NCBI GenBank assembly: GCA_037389465.1
Contig: JAZARR010000070.1
Coordinates: forward strand, 393,501-457,500
Direction: 5' to 3'
DNA length: 64,000 nucleotides
DNA from: Baylisascaris procyonis
Lineage: Eukaryota; Nematoda; Chromadorea; Rhabditida; Ascarididae
Part shown: positions 22,686 to 58,139 of the stretch, in pieces
How positions within the stretch are numbered: position 1 is the stretch's first letter
How the letters are laid out: each line of letters opens with the position of its first letter
The notes under the pieces: generated by a model
Database searches by the model: none
What the model saw: the letters and a program-made list of their open reading frames with translations, nothing else
What the model was told of the DNA's origin: nothing
Translations under genes and position numbers: made by a program

Positions 22686-24323
22686 TCGAAAATATTCGAT
22701 CATAAAAAATACATTCGATGGAGATCTATTCAGCCAGTATATTATCATGTGATAATTCATGCAAATTTTTTGTGTGCTTTGCGAATTTTATCGCTTATTT
22801 ATAAGTCATTCATCTTCTCGTTTTGTATTCTCTTTTTTTTTTCTTATGCTTTTATAGGAGGGAAAATCATTGAAAATCGATTGTATATAGCGATCTTTGA
22901 GTTTTTTTTTTTGTGAAGGCGACTTTTTCCGGTTTATTCGAAATTTTCTATGTAGTAATTAACGAGGGGAATTAGCTAAAAAACCGGAAATAATAGATGC
23001 TTTAGATGTGAGCAGTTGTATGATTGTTTATGTAGATCTATTGTCTATCTAATAGTGATAAGTTCTTATCCTTATCAATAGGTTTTAAGTATTTTTCCGT
23101 AAGAAATTTGCAAATATTTGATGTTGTAATAGTTTTGAATGCCTTCACGGGAGTCATATTTTATTTGTTTTGGATGTTGAATTATTTGTGAACTTTTTTT
23201 TTCCCCAAAATTTCCGCATATCCTTCCGGATATCGTCGTTTTATCCTTATCGAGGCAAAGAATTAAAAGTATAGGTACGGATTTAAAGGTAGAGATATGG
23301 ATTTAAGGGCAATATTTATCATCGTCATATCATTTTTACTGGATTTTATAAGGGGGAAAAATGCGAAGTGGTCTAAATAGCTCTCGATGGATTTAATGTT
23401 TGAGTACTTTGCAACATCGGATAGTCTGAAAAACACATCCAAATGCACTTTTTTATGCTTATATCTTATATATGACATGTTTATTCTCTTTTTTTTTCTT
23501 TTCTCGTTGTTTAAAATTATTAATCGCCTATGCTAAATTACTTATTTGAAATTAGCATTGATTAAAAATTTACTTTCTGCTAAGTTATTTGTAATTTTTT
23601 TTTCTTAGAGATGCAAATACAAATAATTCGAGAGTGGGAATCTTTTATTATGAAGAAATTTGATCTGAATTTTTTTAGCTTCGTTTATAAATGTAAGAGT
23701 TGGATTACCCGATAAGTAATCCTGCTTTGGGATTCGTTCCTGAAATCAGACCGAATATTTTTTCCATCCATTAGAAAGTATATTTCATCTTCATTCATTT
23801 CCGCCTGATTCGATATCTTTATTTACAATAAATGCATTTTTAGTACATTCAAATAGAGTACAAAATTTCACAGATTAAACACGTTCATTATATTCGAATG
23901 GGTTCGTTTTTTTTCTCTGTTTTTCTCTTTTTTGATATTTTTACGTAAAAAAAATTTTTTTACGTAAAAATTATTTACTGCAATTGTTTATTATATGTTT
24001 CGAGAAATGAAATTATTAAAAATTTATTCTGCATCAATTATTGCAGAATTTATTACAACTTCATTGAATGCTGTTTTTTTTTCTTTTTAAATAGAAAATT
24101 CACCTCTTCTTTTCCGTTTTTTTTTTTCATTTTATTTTCTGATTATATCGATTATATTCGGATGTCCTCTTTTTTTGTAATATATTAGTCTTTTTTGCTC
24201 CTATTTATGCATCACATTTCCTTTCAATGTATCTTGGTCGAACGCATAGCTCATGGAGTTTTGTCGTATCTGTATGACTCTATGGGGAAGTTTTTCAGCT
24301 CATGAAGGTAAGACCCATTTTTC

Positions 24324-24392
24324 AAACATCCTTCACGGAACGCTCTTTAAACATCCTTCACGGAACGCTCTTTAAATATCCTTCACAGATGT
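24324..24392. repeat. 25-bp tandem repeat, ~2.7 copies
   Basis: Copies of AAACATCCTTCACGGAACGC plus CTCTTT begin at 24324, 24349 and 24374; the last is truncated and diverged. Confidence 0.92.
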
Positions 24393-25301
24393 GAAGGTCT
24401 TGTGGAGGTGGATTTTTTGAGTCCAAGGACCCTCGCGACCGTGGCCACCATGATTCAAAAGTAATGAGTCATCTTTATGCGAGGGCATTTGGGAGGAGGC
24501 CTCGGCGTTGAGAAAGGGGATGACGGTGAATCCCGAAAACTAGTCCTGAGAATCTAGCAGATGCCGGACCCAACGAAGAGGTGTCCCATTATGGTATTAT
24601 TCTTTTTTAGGCCTCAAATTTGTTAGGCAGCTAGATTCTGAGCATAAGCAGCTGCCAGCTATCTGGTTATAATATCAACAGCATCGAATTTTTTATAGTC
24701 GCATCATCTGGCAATAAAATTCAACTGAATAAGCACAAATCGTAGGAATAGTTGTTGCTGCAGGACGTTATAAAAATTTTCGATGAAACAACCGAAAAAG
24801 ACTGGCTATCACAAATTTTGAAGAAAGCATCTACTTATAGCGGTTTATCGTGAGTGTTAGTGAAGGTAGACAGGACATTTGCGCCTCGTATTCTTAACGC
24901 TCGACGTTATTTTCAAGAAATTTGTACTTATAAAGGCCATAACAGTTGATTGTACGATTTGTTTGGCAGTAAACTATCATGAAATTGCTCCTTGTATGGC
25001 CTTTAATTTTATTATAGTCACAACTCTAAAAACCTTCATAAAAGAAGGGAAGAGAGGGGGTTCGATGGTAAGGAAAAGGGAGGGTGAAACTCGAGAAATA
25101 GTCGATTCCATGTAAGCAAGCTTCCGTCGGTTTCCTTTTTCCACTGATTTTAGTGTGGATGGATCCATCTAAATGGTTGCTGAAATCATTTTCTGCAAGC
25201 AGTTCAAATGAGAAGAAATCAATTCACACAACGCACCCAACCAAGCACTCTCGCCGAACACAACTGCGCAGCTTCAATTTTTTCCATACTTCTGCAGTAT
25301 T

Positions 25302-25366
25302 ATCAAAGTCAAGCTAAACTCCTGCTGGTGTTAATCAAAGGTCAAGCTAAACTCCTGTCGGTGTTA
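25302..25366. repeat. 32/33-bp tandem duplication
   Basis: Two adjacent copies of ATCAAAG(G)TCAAGCTAAAC, then TCCTG and GGTGTTA. Confidence 0.9.
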
Positions 25367-26655
25367 ATGAGCTGACCTATTCAGGATTTTACGCGTGTTT
25401 ACGTATTCACATGTACCACAATGTGTAGAGTTTCAGGGATTGTTTTAATTCCAGGAACTTATAGGAGGGATGCCTAATTAAACTCCGAGGATACCATGTT
25501 GTGTCATCAACAAAATCCTGTCCTTCCAGGCATTTCTAGCAACCTAAAATTTGTTGGGTAATTTGTTACGAAAAGGGTTCCGTCAAGTTTGCGCCTTCTT
25601 CCTTTCAAATTGTGTCCCACAACGAAAGTATGTTTATGGTGGAACAAAAGGCATTGAAATTCACTGATTTGATCACCGTTTCGTTTGAGAAATGATATGG
25701 GATTTTTTTCTGAATTTCAGGTTAAAGAATTGGTATTAGATAAGCAAAGGTACAGGAGACCTGAAATACCTGAATTAATATTTGTGATTAATATTATTGA
25801 AAGTTATAGGTAGATGAGAGATGAAATGGGGGAGACCCACATTGGCGCAGCTGGCAAAATTCCAGCAGCATGATAATTGAGCATTTCTTGCGTTTTTGTT
25901 CTTTGTTGCTTGAAATTTGGTTTTTTTTTTCGTGCAGGCGGGTGAGGTACTGTTGTTTGTTGCGAAATGAGTTTTAAGTGTGACTACAAGTTCGAGTTCG
26001 AGAACTTGCAAGCTAGCCAAGTAGAGAGTCGAGGTCAGCTACAAATAAGCAGCTATGACAGTTTGCTTTGCGGTGGCAGTTTTATTCAGCCGCGATCCCC
26101 TTTGTTTTTATTTGTTTATATAAAACAAGTTGCTTTACTATTTGAAATTCGTTGTTTTAGAAACCGTTTATGAAATTCATTGGCAAAGGATACCCGGGTA
26201 CTGGTTCTTCCCGTGCCACAGATTTTTTCCCACCCAAGAATTCATGCCATAAGGGTTGTTCAATTTTACTGATATCCAAGATGATGCTTGGGGAAGTGGG
26301 AGGTAAACTGAGCTGCATTTCTCGAGATTAGACAGGTGGGCTTAGCGAATTTCCTGGGAAATTGTCAGGGGGCTGGATTTCCGTGGCGGAAATGATCCAT
26401 GATGGGAACATTTCAGCTTACCTTTTGTTGGGTTGCCTGGTAACTGAAACATTTCAACGGTTTTAAGAGGTGAGACGAGTATGTTATGTTATAGTTTGAA
26501 GGCTTTCAGTCTATCAGCTAAGTTCTTTTCTCAAAGAATTTATGTAATTTGCATTCACGGCTGATGCGTCTTTGTAGTCCTTCCGTGTTCATATTGGCTC
26601 CGCGGTGGCGATCAACGTTAGTCTTAGCTCCAATATCTATAGGAAACTTTCATTT

Positions 26656-26666
26656 CAGGAGTGAAA
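26656..26666 (+). promoter_or_regulatory. Acceptor 8 bases before RAD54L2 start codon
   Basis: TTTCAG ends at 26658 and is followed by GAGTGAAA and then the ATG at 26667. It could be a spliced-leader addition site or the end of a 5' UTR intron. Confidence 0.5.
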
Positions 26667-49252
<22,586 letters not shown>

Positions 49253-51535
49253 GCAACAGGCTTATTGCATTCGACTCCAGCACAGTGCTAAACAATTGAT
49301 ATACAGTATTTTTTATAACGGGTATATTATTTAATTGCATTTTATTGTTTTTTCATCGTTGTAGAAGTCATTTCCTAGGGTTGTTGATAACTATAAAGGA
49401 AGAAGGAAGAGTTTCAAAAGATGGAAGGTAAGGGACTTTTCCGAGGATTTTGAGCCTGATCGAGCCATTGAATTTTGTTCTTTGAATAGATATTACTAGA
49501 ATTGTAAGGTATAAATCTTGTAGAAGGAAAAATAGGCGAAAATGGAAAATAAAATGGAAAAAATTGCACTTTTTGAAAAGGAGTTGAGTAGTTTAATTAT
49601 ATTTTCGTTGAATTGCGACGTTGATGAATTAAATCGAGTACAATTCATCTTTTGAGATGTATCTAATAAATTTTTTTTTAATGTTTTGATCTCGAATCGT
49701 TCATACAGTTGATAAATTGTCGTTATTATGTTGTTTTTTTTTAAATAGTTTGTTAATTTATATCTTTGTAAAGTAATTCACCAATTTATTTATATCATTG
49801 CAAATCCGTTGAATTGTATGCTTCATTGTTTGTACATCATGAAACGCCCAACGAGTTTACTTCTTGATGAAATATGTAGGCATCCAGTAGGGGGGGGAGA
49901 GGGGAGGAGGTAGGAGGGGGGTATAGGAGTGGGCCTTTTAGTTAGCTTCATTTGCATATTTGGTTCTGACACCTGAAGTGAAAAAACATAGGGGGGGGGG
50001 GAGGGACTTCGATTGGAAATGGTCAAACATTAAAGATCTGGGCGTCATCCTCTTCTTTTGGCTTTTTTTTTGCTTAATTTTTACCCGCTCGTAAAAATTT
50101 GCATAATGGAGTTAACGATTACTTCCTATTATTTTCAATGAGTGACGTCACTTTTCCCGTGGGAATATTTCATTTTTCCTTAAAAAATTGGTCCAAGTGA
50201 GCTCTTAATGTTGTATTGTTTTAATTTTGTGTTCTATGCATTGCAGCTTTACAATGCACCATTTATTATTATATATAAATAAAATTTCATCATTTGCGAT
50301 GTTTTCTAAAATAAGTGATTAAAATCATCGACGGTAAAACTACCATTACTATTTGTAATTATTACTTGTTATTTTTCCCACCCGTGCGGGAAATATATAA
50401 CAATGCGAAATGTGGAAAGATGAACCGCTGTAGTTTTTTATGAGGTGATTGGAAGAGCTTGAGGAAATATTCTTTTCCCGTAAAACTTTATTTTCCCAAA
50501 AATCATCCCATTTTTCTTCATATTTTTATCGAATTTAATCCATACTTCATGAGCAAGAAAGAGTGCAATTATTTTTATTCATTGAAGAGATATTAATAAT
50601 AAGTAAACAACTTCAAGTTTTTTTTTTGATTCCTAAATTATCGTTGTCGAGTCGTAAATTCTGTATGACGTCATCGATAACTAGTACGGCTAGTTCCTTC
50701 AGGTGTTTTTGCAGCTATAGTCAAATGCTTGACGTTGGTTTTTTCATTTCTGTATTTAGCAAATATAAGCGGAGATGGAGCGCTAATTTAAAATGTACTC
50801 AATGGTACTAGGCAACTTAAAGCTTGCAGCTTTATAAAAAACTTTGGTTCTTGGTTAGGAAGTTATAGTGTGTTGTTAGTTTTTACATAGTGGCCATTTA
50901 TATAGGAAAGGAATTATAGCATGGAATATTTCACTAAAATAGGATTGACTATGGGATCCACAAATTGGGGCATTTCTCAAAAAAGGTGACTTATTAGTGA
51001 ATTTTTTTATGCTGACTTTGAAATTTTTGAGATCTTATTTTATTTTTATTTTTTTTGATCTTTTACACTTGTATTTTTTGATGAGGTTATCGTAAAAATA
51101 ATAAATAAAAATAAAAAATAAAATGAAGAAGTTATACGTTGACGACGTTGGCCTCATTAATTCAATTTAATTCTTTTTATTGAAGAATTTCGAATCCAAA
51201 GTGCAATAGTGATAAGAATTGATAAGATCATAAATTCTATCGTGGGAACGCGTTTACTTATCGTCGATTAATATCACCATTATCGCATAAGAAAATGCTT
51301 TTTGATGCATTCCTTAGATGCCAAACTTTATTCAAAATATAAGTGCACTTTAGTATGTTTTTTTTTTTGCTTTTTCTTTTTATATAATAAAAAAAGTTTT
51401 TTTATTTTAGTGGAATTTTATATACGTCGATGTATTATTATGTAAGGTAATGTGTTCTTTTTTTCCCATTCCAAATAAAAAACGTTTTTATTTTCTCTTT
51501 GTTTTGGGAATTTTTCGCAAATTTCCACAGAAGAA

Positions 51536-51655
51536 TTGCCTTGTGTTAAAAATTGCTTAGTGTTAGAAAGTTGCCTAGTGTTAAAAATGACGTAGTGTTA
51601 AAACTGCTTTGTGTTAAGAATTGCCTAGTGTTAAAAATTGCCTAACATTTGAAGG
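51536..51655. repeat. ~17-bp tandem array, about 7 copies
   Basis: Diverged units of TTGCCTAGTGTTAAAAA start near 51536, 51553, 51571, 51588, 51605, 51621 and 51638. Confidence 0.9.
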
Positions 51656-52527
51656 TTGCTTATTATAGTGCAATGCTGTGTGATTGTAGTATGCACACTG
51701 CCGAAGAAATATTTCATTTGCATTTGTTGATTTATGCAAATATGAATCTTATATTTTCTCTGTGAAGTCTCACTTTGTTGCCTCAGAAAAAATTTCTTCC
51801 CTTTCCCTCCCCACCCTTCCACCCCCCCCCCCCGCCCCACCCCCCTTCCCAGTATAGCCCAATCTTAACGATGCTAGTGATTAGTGTTGTGTTTTTGCTG
51901 GATTTTTTTTACGAAGTTTTATAAGGTGGGATAATTTTAGTGCTCCTTCCTCCCCCAATTCCCTCCCCCCCCCCCCATTAAACTGTGCTGATAGGCCATG
52001 CTTTCCTGGGGGTACCTCCTGTTGGTGTAACGGTTGGCTGCCTAGAAACAATCAATATAAATGTATTTTTCTCGTTTCTGAGATAGTGATTCACGCCGCA
52101 TTTTTTGTTGATTTTCGCAAAAGATGTTGAATTAATTCGATTGTGGTAAATGTTTATTTTTATGGAATTTTTGAAGGTGATTATTTGTGTGCAGCCGTCT
52201 GTCAATATCTTTTTTTCTTTGAAATCATTAGACATCGTTCAAAAGTTATTAAAAAGAGGAATAGGTTAGATTATTTGTGTAATAAACAAAAAAAGCAATA
52301 TTTATGGATGGCATTGAAAAAGTACTGCTGTTTTACAGTATTTTCGATTACAGCACTATTTACAGTTTCATTACATTACTGTTTTTTTGGTTGAAAGCTA
52401 TTACAGTATGGTTTCGTTGTTATCGTTGCATTGCATCGAAGAATTTTTGCAAATAACGCACTAAAGGTAGGTTGTATGATGCAACGGGAAGACAAACTTA
52501 GAATAGACGGGTGTTTTTTTTTGCAAA

Positions 52528-52596
52528 GAGAGAGAGATCGAGAGAGAGGGAGAGAGATGGAGAGAGAGAGGGAGAGAGATAGAGAGAGAGGGAGAA
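52528..52596. repeat. GA-rich purine tract
   Basis: About 70 bases of GAGAGA and GGGAGAGA units. A second short purine-rich stretch lies at 52800-52850. Confidence 0.93.
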
Positions 52597-54721
52597 CAGG
52601 TATTGCGCGTTAATTGAACGCACTCTTCGATTGCATTTCGAAGAATCAGAACAAGGAGCGCAACCTAATAGTGTGCCCCCTTTATCGGCGCTGCCCTTAT
52701 TCGTCAGCGATCGATCGACGACTCTTCGTCAAAAATATTGGTTAATATTTTTTTGCAATTAATTTTTTCTTTTTATAGTGATATAAATGAGGCGCTTGAT
52801 AGGAAGAGGGAGAAGGAGGAGGGGGAGAGGGAGGGGGAAGGACGGGGATACTGAATTTAAAAACAGGTTTCAAGAATAAACATAATTCATATGCAATAAA
52901 ACATGAATTTCATATGGAGAAGTGAGTTAACGTACAATAGATTTTTCTGCCAGTCGGCAAATTCACTTGGCACCTGGTCAAACCTGTAATATTTTCTGTT
53001 TTTTTTTTGGCGGAGATGCAGGACGTCTCAAATTTAGGTAGTTGAGTTACCGGACTTGAATTTTAAGGAACTATAATTTTTTTCGTTTTTTTTGTTTTTT
53101 TTTGTTTTTTGTTCACCGGAAGCTATTTGCATATTAATATTCTTAAATTGAAGCAGCCTATTAGATTAGATACTCAACCTACTAGGTTTATTTGAAAAGG
53201 TTAAGGAGCTTTGGTTCTTTTGTTACGTTGAGTCGATAGATGAGTATGGGGGTTTTTACGATTAAATATGAAATAGCTGATTACCTCAAATTTTTGTATA
53301 CTACGATAGTTCAACAATATGTTATATTGGAATATGTTATTGCAGTTGCAGACGAATACATATATAAAGCAAAGGTCCGACCGATATTTCAACGATACGT
53401 GGACATCGTAATTCATTCCAACGCGTTGAATCGATCCCGCGCATCGAACGACTTTCCGGGGGCAATTATTTTATTGAAATTGTCTATAGATAGCCTATTC
53501 AAGTGCTCTACTATCTCAACAACCTTCATCTATCAACTCAAATCGAATTTGATTTGTTAATAATTTTTTTTTTTTAAATAAAAATTGTGTAGTGAATTTA
53601 TAATATTCAAAACGAATAGTAATGTTCAATGTTATTTGCTATATGTTATTCTTAATGACCTATAGTGGTTCTCTTTTTGTACAAATTGGCTATTGGATCA
53701 TTGAGACATATTGTTTAGAACATTTCGATCGATATATCGATCATCATGTTCACTCACGACGTTACACTGATCTTTATCATTTATGATATCGTATATCATT
53801 CATGATACTGTATTATTTTGATATGCTTTATAGTTGTAAGCATAATACAGTAGTACAGAAAATTTCCTTATGAATCTTATTGTATGAGGAAATATACTGT
53901 AAGAAAGTTTTGATACGAGCATAAAAATAATGCTCTAATTATTTTAGAAATTATTTTATCATTAAGCATATTATTTCTCATGAGATATATACGGTAACAG
54001 TAACCACCAATTAAATTACCGTATTGATAGTTACAGTAATTTTTCATAAACCGGCAAAGATAATTGATTTCTTTATTGCGCTGCTAATCTCATTTTGTCC
54101 ATCTACATAGATAGAGTCACAGATTTCCTACATGCTAGATACAGTACCATCGTCAATTTGTCCGTATATGGATAATGATACTAGATTGCTAAACGACGAC
54201 TAGATATTTCGGCATATTTTAAAAACCTGTTTTTCGAGCTACGAGGGAAAGGGGGGGGGAGGGAGAGGTATAAAACCGATAATTTAAATAGAAGTGGTTT
54301 ATGCCGGGTGGCAAATATTGGTCGAAAACCTTATATGCAAATCACTTTTTAGGTTTTGAATTGAATTATTCTCAAAATTTCAAGTGAACATTGACAGTCG
54401 TAGTGCATCACCATATTCTTTTAGCCTATTTCTTTCTAATGATTACCGTATTTTTCATCGAATTTGTTACCTGTTTATTAAATGAAGAATCTCGATTTGC
54501 AATGCAGTATTATCGGCATTGTTGAAGGGTTACTGTATTATCGTAATCTGTGAGTAAAACAGATAAAACTAATAGTTGTTTGTGTTACATATGCCTTCAA
54601 AGGTTTCCCTATAAAATCATTGCCACCGATATCGTATCCATCGATATCGTATATCTTCACAAATTTGCTATTGCTATAAGCAGAAATATCTTTCAACGTT
54701 TCTTATAGAAATAAATATATA

Positions 54722-54747
54722 AGAGAGAGAGAGAGAGGGAGAGAGTA
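54722..54747. repeat. Short (GA)n tract
   Basis: GAGAGAGAGAGAGAGGGAGA-type run of about 26 bases. Confidence 0.9.
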
Positions 54748-54823
54748 TCGAGGTTTTCAATTTTAGTACGACGGGTGATAAATAAAGCAGCGAAAAAAGT
54801 TATGGAAATTCCCCCAAAAAAAA

Positions 54824-54890
54824 TTTACATATTAGCGTGATGGAAATTTGCATATTATCGTGATGGAAATTTACATATTAACGTGATGGA
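54824..54890. repeat. 23-bp tandem repeat, 3 copies
   Basis: Copies of TTTRCATATTARCGTGATGG plus AAA start at 54824, 54847 and 54870. Confidence 0.92.
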
Positions 54891-55671
54891 GTTTATAGTA
54901 GCTTCCAATGCTAATCATAGAATAGTTCACATTTGCAATGAAAATGCACTATAGATGCTGTAAGACACTTATATAATTGAACTCATCAAAAACACTTTTT
55001 AGAGAATTAAATAAAATATTTTAAAAACTATTTTCATCTCTATGCGCTAATTTTTATGTACTTGATGATTGTCATCGCTAAATGATAGTAGATGATGCTA
55101 GGTGAATTGCCTGCCAAAGTCAAGGCGATCGAATGAGTTGGTTGCTAAAGTCTTACTAAGTTACTTACTTGTAAAACAAGTTCGGAGTATGAAAGGTGAT
55201 TTTGTCGTATTTACATTCGCACATTCTTATTAAGTTTGAAGGACTAGTAAAAAAAATTATAAGTCTAGGTGGTCTCAGTGTTTCTCTAATAAAAAATTTT
55301 TTTATATAAAGAATTAATTAATCAAGTAGAATTAGTTTAGTAATAACTTCCGCTTATTAGCAGTGCAGGCGTAAGGGTTTTTATGATCCATGCGAGTCTT
55401 ACATCTTCATAGTAAGATTATTTTTACGATATATGCAAAGATTTATTGATCAACAGTTCTTAACATTACATTAGTGACGGCGCAATGTTGACTAATATTT
55501 ATTTAATTTTATTTTGTTTATTGTTATAGGACATCTAAATGTTAGTTTTACAATTTTATTATGGTACTTGTGGTACTTATATTAGCATTTCTTCGTTAGA
55601 ATCTTTTACGAAAACTTAAATGTTATTCGTTTTGTTTCGATAGGTCTTGCATTAAACATAGTTCAGATTAG

Positions 55672-55877
55672 TATTGCTCTACCCGCTACCGTACTGTTTG
55701 GTCTGTGCCGCCAAAACTGACACTTACCGTTATCGATCGCTAATCATTATCACCCTTGATGTCGATTACCTAAATATTGCTCTACCCGCTACCGTACTGT
55801 TTGGTCTATGCCGCCAGAACTGATACTTACCCTTATCGATTGCTAGTCGATATCACCCTTGATGTTGATTGCTCGTA
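55672..55877. repeat. 103-bp tandem duplication
   Basis: Two adjacent copies start at 55672 and 55775. They share TATTGCTCTACCCGCTACCG and TACTGTTTGGTCT, and end with ATCACCCTTGATGT. They are less AT-rich than the surroundings and differ at several sites. Confidence 0.9.
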
Positions 55878-56555
55878 TTTTGTTTTATTATTTAAATTGT
55901 GCGATTTTTTAACTTGCTACTTTTGGATATATCTCACTTTCTAAATAATTTTAAAGATACTCTAGTTTTTATATTCACTCTTTCTATGACACCATTTTTA
56001 GACTTTTCCTTTATTGTGGCTTGTTCTCCATCTTTTATAGCTCTTTACTTTCACATTTTAATTTAAGTTTCTACATCATTCTCTACGTATTTTGTTGGCG
56101 TTTTTACTCAAAATCTTTTATTTTCTTTTGTTTCAATTTACTTAAGATTTTCATGACTGTCACCACCATATTTATTTAATAAAAAAGCTTTAATTTCTAT
56201 TTCATTTTTAATCTCTTTTATTTAATATAATATAATACATCGCCTTTGGTTTATATTATATAGAACTAGATTTTATATCACCTTTTGATGGCACTTATTG
56301 TTACATCTACTAATATTTATCTCTTAGGGTATTAGAATTCACTTTCATATAATACTTTAAATTTTATGGTAGTTATATTTTAACAATTAAGTACGTTTAT
56401 TTACATAAAGTTTTGTTTGTAATTGAGGTTATATTAGTCGTCAGTGTGATACGTTTTTACTGCACGTTGGCGTTTAATGCGTTATTATTATTGTTGTTGT
56501 CGTGTAACTTCTTCCCTTAGATATTGCGCTACAAGCTGTATTGTAGGACGAGCAA

Positions 56556-56642
56556 ATGGAAGGCAATGGTAAAACGAGTTCGAGTTCGACCTCTGAAACG
56601 GCGATTTTGGAAAGAAGGACGACAGTGGACTATGGCGATGAG
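56556..56642 (+). CDS. First coding exon of an unidentified gene (partial)
   Basis: ATG at 56556 opens 29 codons (MEGNGKTSSSSTSETAILER, then RTTVDYGDE) ending exactly at a GTAAGT donor (56643). An acceptor-like TATTGTAG ends at 56546, only 9 bases before the ATG, as seen at other genes here. The peptide is Ser/Thr-rich and polar, a typical disordered N-terminus. I do not recognise the protein. Possible later exons near 61133 (LAWLNSRNHAVLTLF after CTGCTCAG) and 61253 (KFNATMTSFIDDDTVELAPL after TCTCAG) were considered, but their membership in this gene is unproven. The gene probably continues beyond the window. Confidence 0.5.
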
Positions 56643-57166
56643 GTAAGTGCCATTTTTTATAATTTTTTTTATTTATCATGCATTTTTACTTTAAAATTTA
56701 CCTATATTTTCTTTTCTATTTCTTTTCCTCTCCACTTTTCCGTCTCTCTCCTCTGCCCTTTCTCTCTCTATCTTTTTCTACGCTCAGTTAAGTTGTCTTT
56801 GCAACTTCTCTAACTGACTTATCGTTGTGGCCCGCATAATTGAGGTGCACACGTAAGCGGATAAAGGCCGAAACGTGATCACCTTTTATTCTTATAGGTA
56901 ATCAGTTAGCGTTTTATTTCTTGCATTCTTAACACTATCTTCTAATAGTGGTCTTCTTAATGCTGTTTATCCCCAAAATGCCATATTTGTCTTGGTCTCT
57001 AGGCATGTTGTGTACATAATGGACTATCCATTTAATTATGCGCTCTTTATTTAAACAAATAGAAATAATAATAACTAATGTATACTTTTATTTATTTGTT
57101 TTTCCACTGGAGAAGATTTGCGAATTTTAAAAGTTAACTTATCCATTTGTTTTATACGAGTATAAT

Positions 57167-57170
<4 letters not shown>

Positions 57171-57227
<57 letters not shown>
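57171..57227. repeat. (TA)n microsatellite
   Basis: About 57 bases of uninterrupted TA repeat. Confidence 0.97.
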
Positions 57228-57230
<3 letters not shown>

Positions 57231-57450
57231 TTTGTTTTACCTTTTTAAGCATTTAGCCAAAGTCTTTATTAATTTGTTGTTTTTACGCTTTGTTCTTCTC
57301 TTTTATAAAACCTCAAAAATTTGTAAAAATACCCATCGTATTTCCTAAATTAGTTTAGTAAAATGGGCGATATATTTTAATGGGCAATAAATTATGTTTT
57401 TATAGGCGTATTAAATAAAGAGAATTGAAATAAATGAATTATAATTGAAA

Positions 57451-57568
57451 GGGTTGGTAGAAAGTGATGTGCTAATCATAGGTAAAACAGGTATCGGCAT
57501 GTTTTTTTTTAGTTAAGAGGCCTGGTAGAAAGCAATGCGCTAATTATAGATAAACTAGGTGTTAGCAA
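57451..57568. repeat. 68-bp-offset duplication
   Basis: Two imperfect copies share TGGTAGAAAG, then ATG.GCTAAT.ATAG.TAAA and AGGT. Offset is about 68 bases. Confidence 0.8.
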
Positions 57569-58054
57569 ATTTTTAAATAGAATCGAATCGACAATTAACA
57601 CCACAATTTGTTGACGAAAATATAAAGAATTTATGTTATGTTATTCAGCATTCAAAAGCTGAATTTTTTATTTTATTTAATTAATTAATTAATTTATTTT
57701 TTTGCTTTATTGCTGCAGTTTTTTTAGTGACATTCCTCTTGTGCCAAATATTTCGTTATTAGTGCAAACCTTTTGAGCGGTTATCTACTACCACAGTGAG
57801 TGCAAACTTACTTGCCCTCTAGTTTTTCTTCCCCTTTTCCCATCTACCTCCTTCCCACTTCAGACCAAAACTTTACCGACGATACTTGGATGAAAGACTG
57901 ATTTAACATAGGCTCTTCATATAGGTTGACAATTAGCGCATCGATTATTGGTACTATCGGATTTCAAAACATTTTAAATTAGTCTAGAGAATGTCTGTCT
58001 TACTCAATAATAAGGAAAAAATCGTCATGGAAGTTTGCACAGTGCAAATTTTTT

Positions 58055-58134
58055 ACTTGAGTAAACTTGAACAAACTTGAGTAATCTTGAATAAGCTTGA
58101 ATAAACTTGAATAATCTTGAATAGACTTGAACAA
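58055..58134. repeat. 10-bp tandem array, 8 copies
   Basis: Eight consecutive decamers of the form ACTTGAATAA start at 58055, 58065 and so on to 58125, with a substitution in most copies. Confidence 0.95.
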
Positions 58135-58139
58135 AACCA

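Larger units (their letters stand above)
22686..26640. other. Intergenic stretch between GOLGA7 and RAD54L2
   Basis: About 4 kb with no recognised gene. It holds tandem repeats at 24324 and 25302 and a less AT-rich patch at 24390-24600. Open frames at 24879-25115 and 25967-26173 show no motif. Confidence 0.5.
49253..56546. other. Gene-free region downstream of RAD54L2
   Basis: About 7.3 kb with no recognised gene. A possible AATAAA signal for RAD54L2 is at 49665-49670. Contents are microsatellites, G/C runs and the tandem arrays listed separately. An open frame at 53240-53560 (106 codons, plus) has no recognised motif. Confidence 0.5.

Noticed and set aside
53240..53560. 106-codon plus-strand frame
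   Set aside because: No recognised domain, no splice sites or leader; kept only as a note in the intergenic entry.
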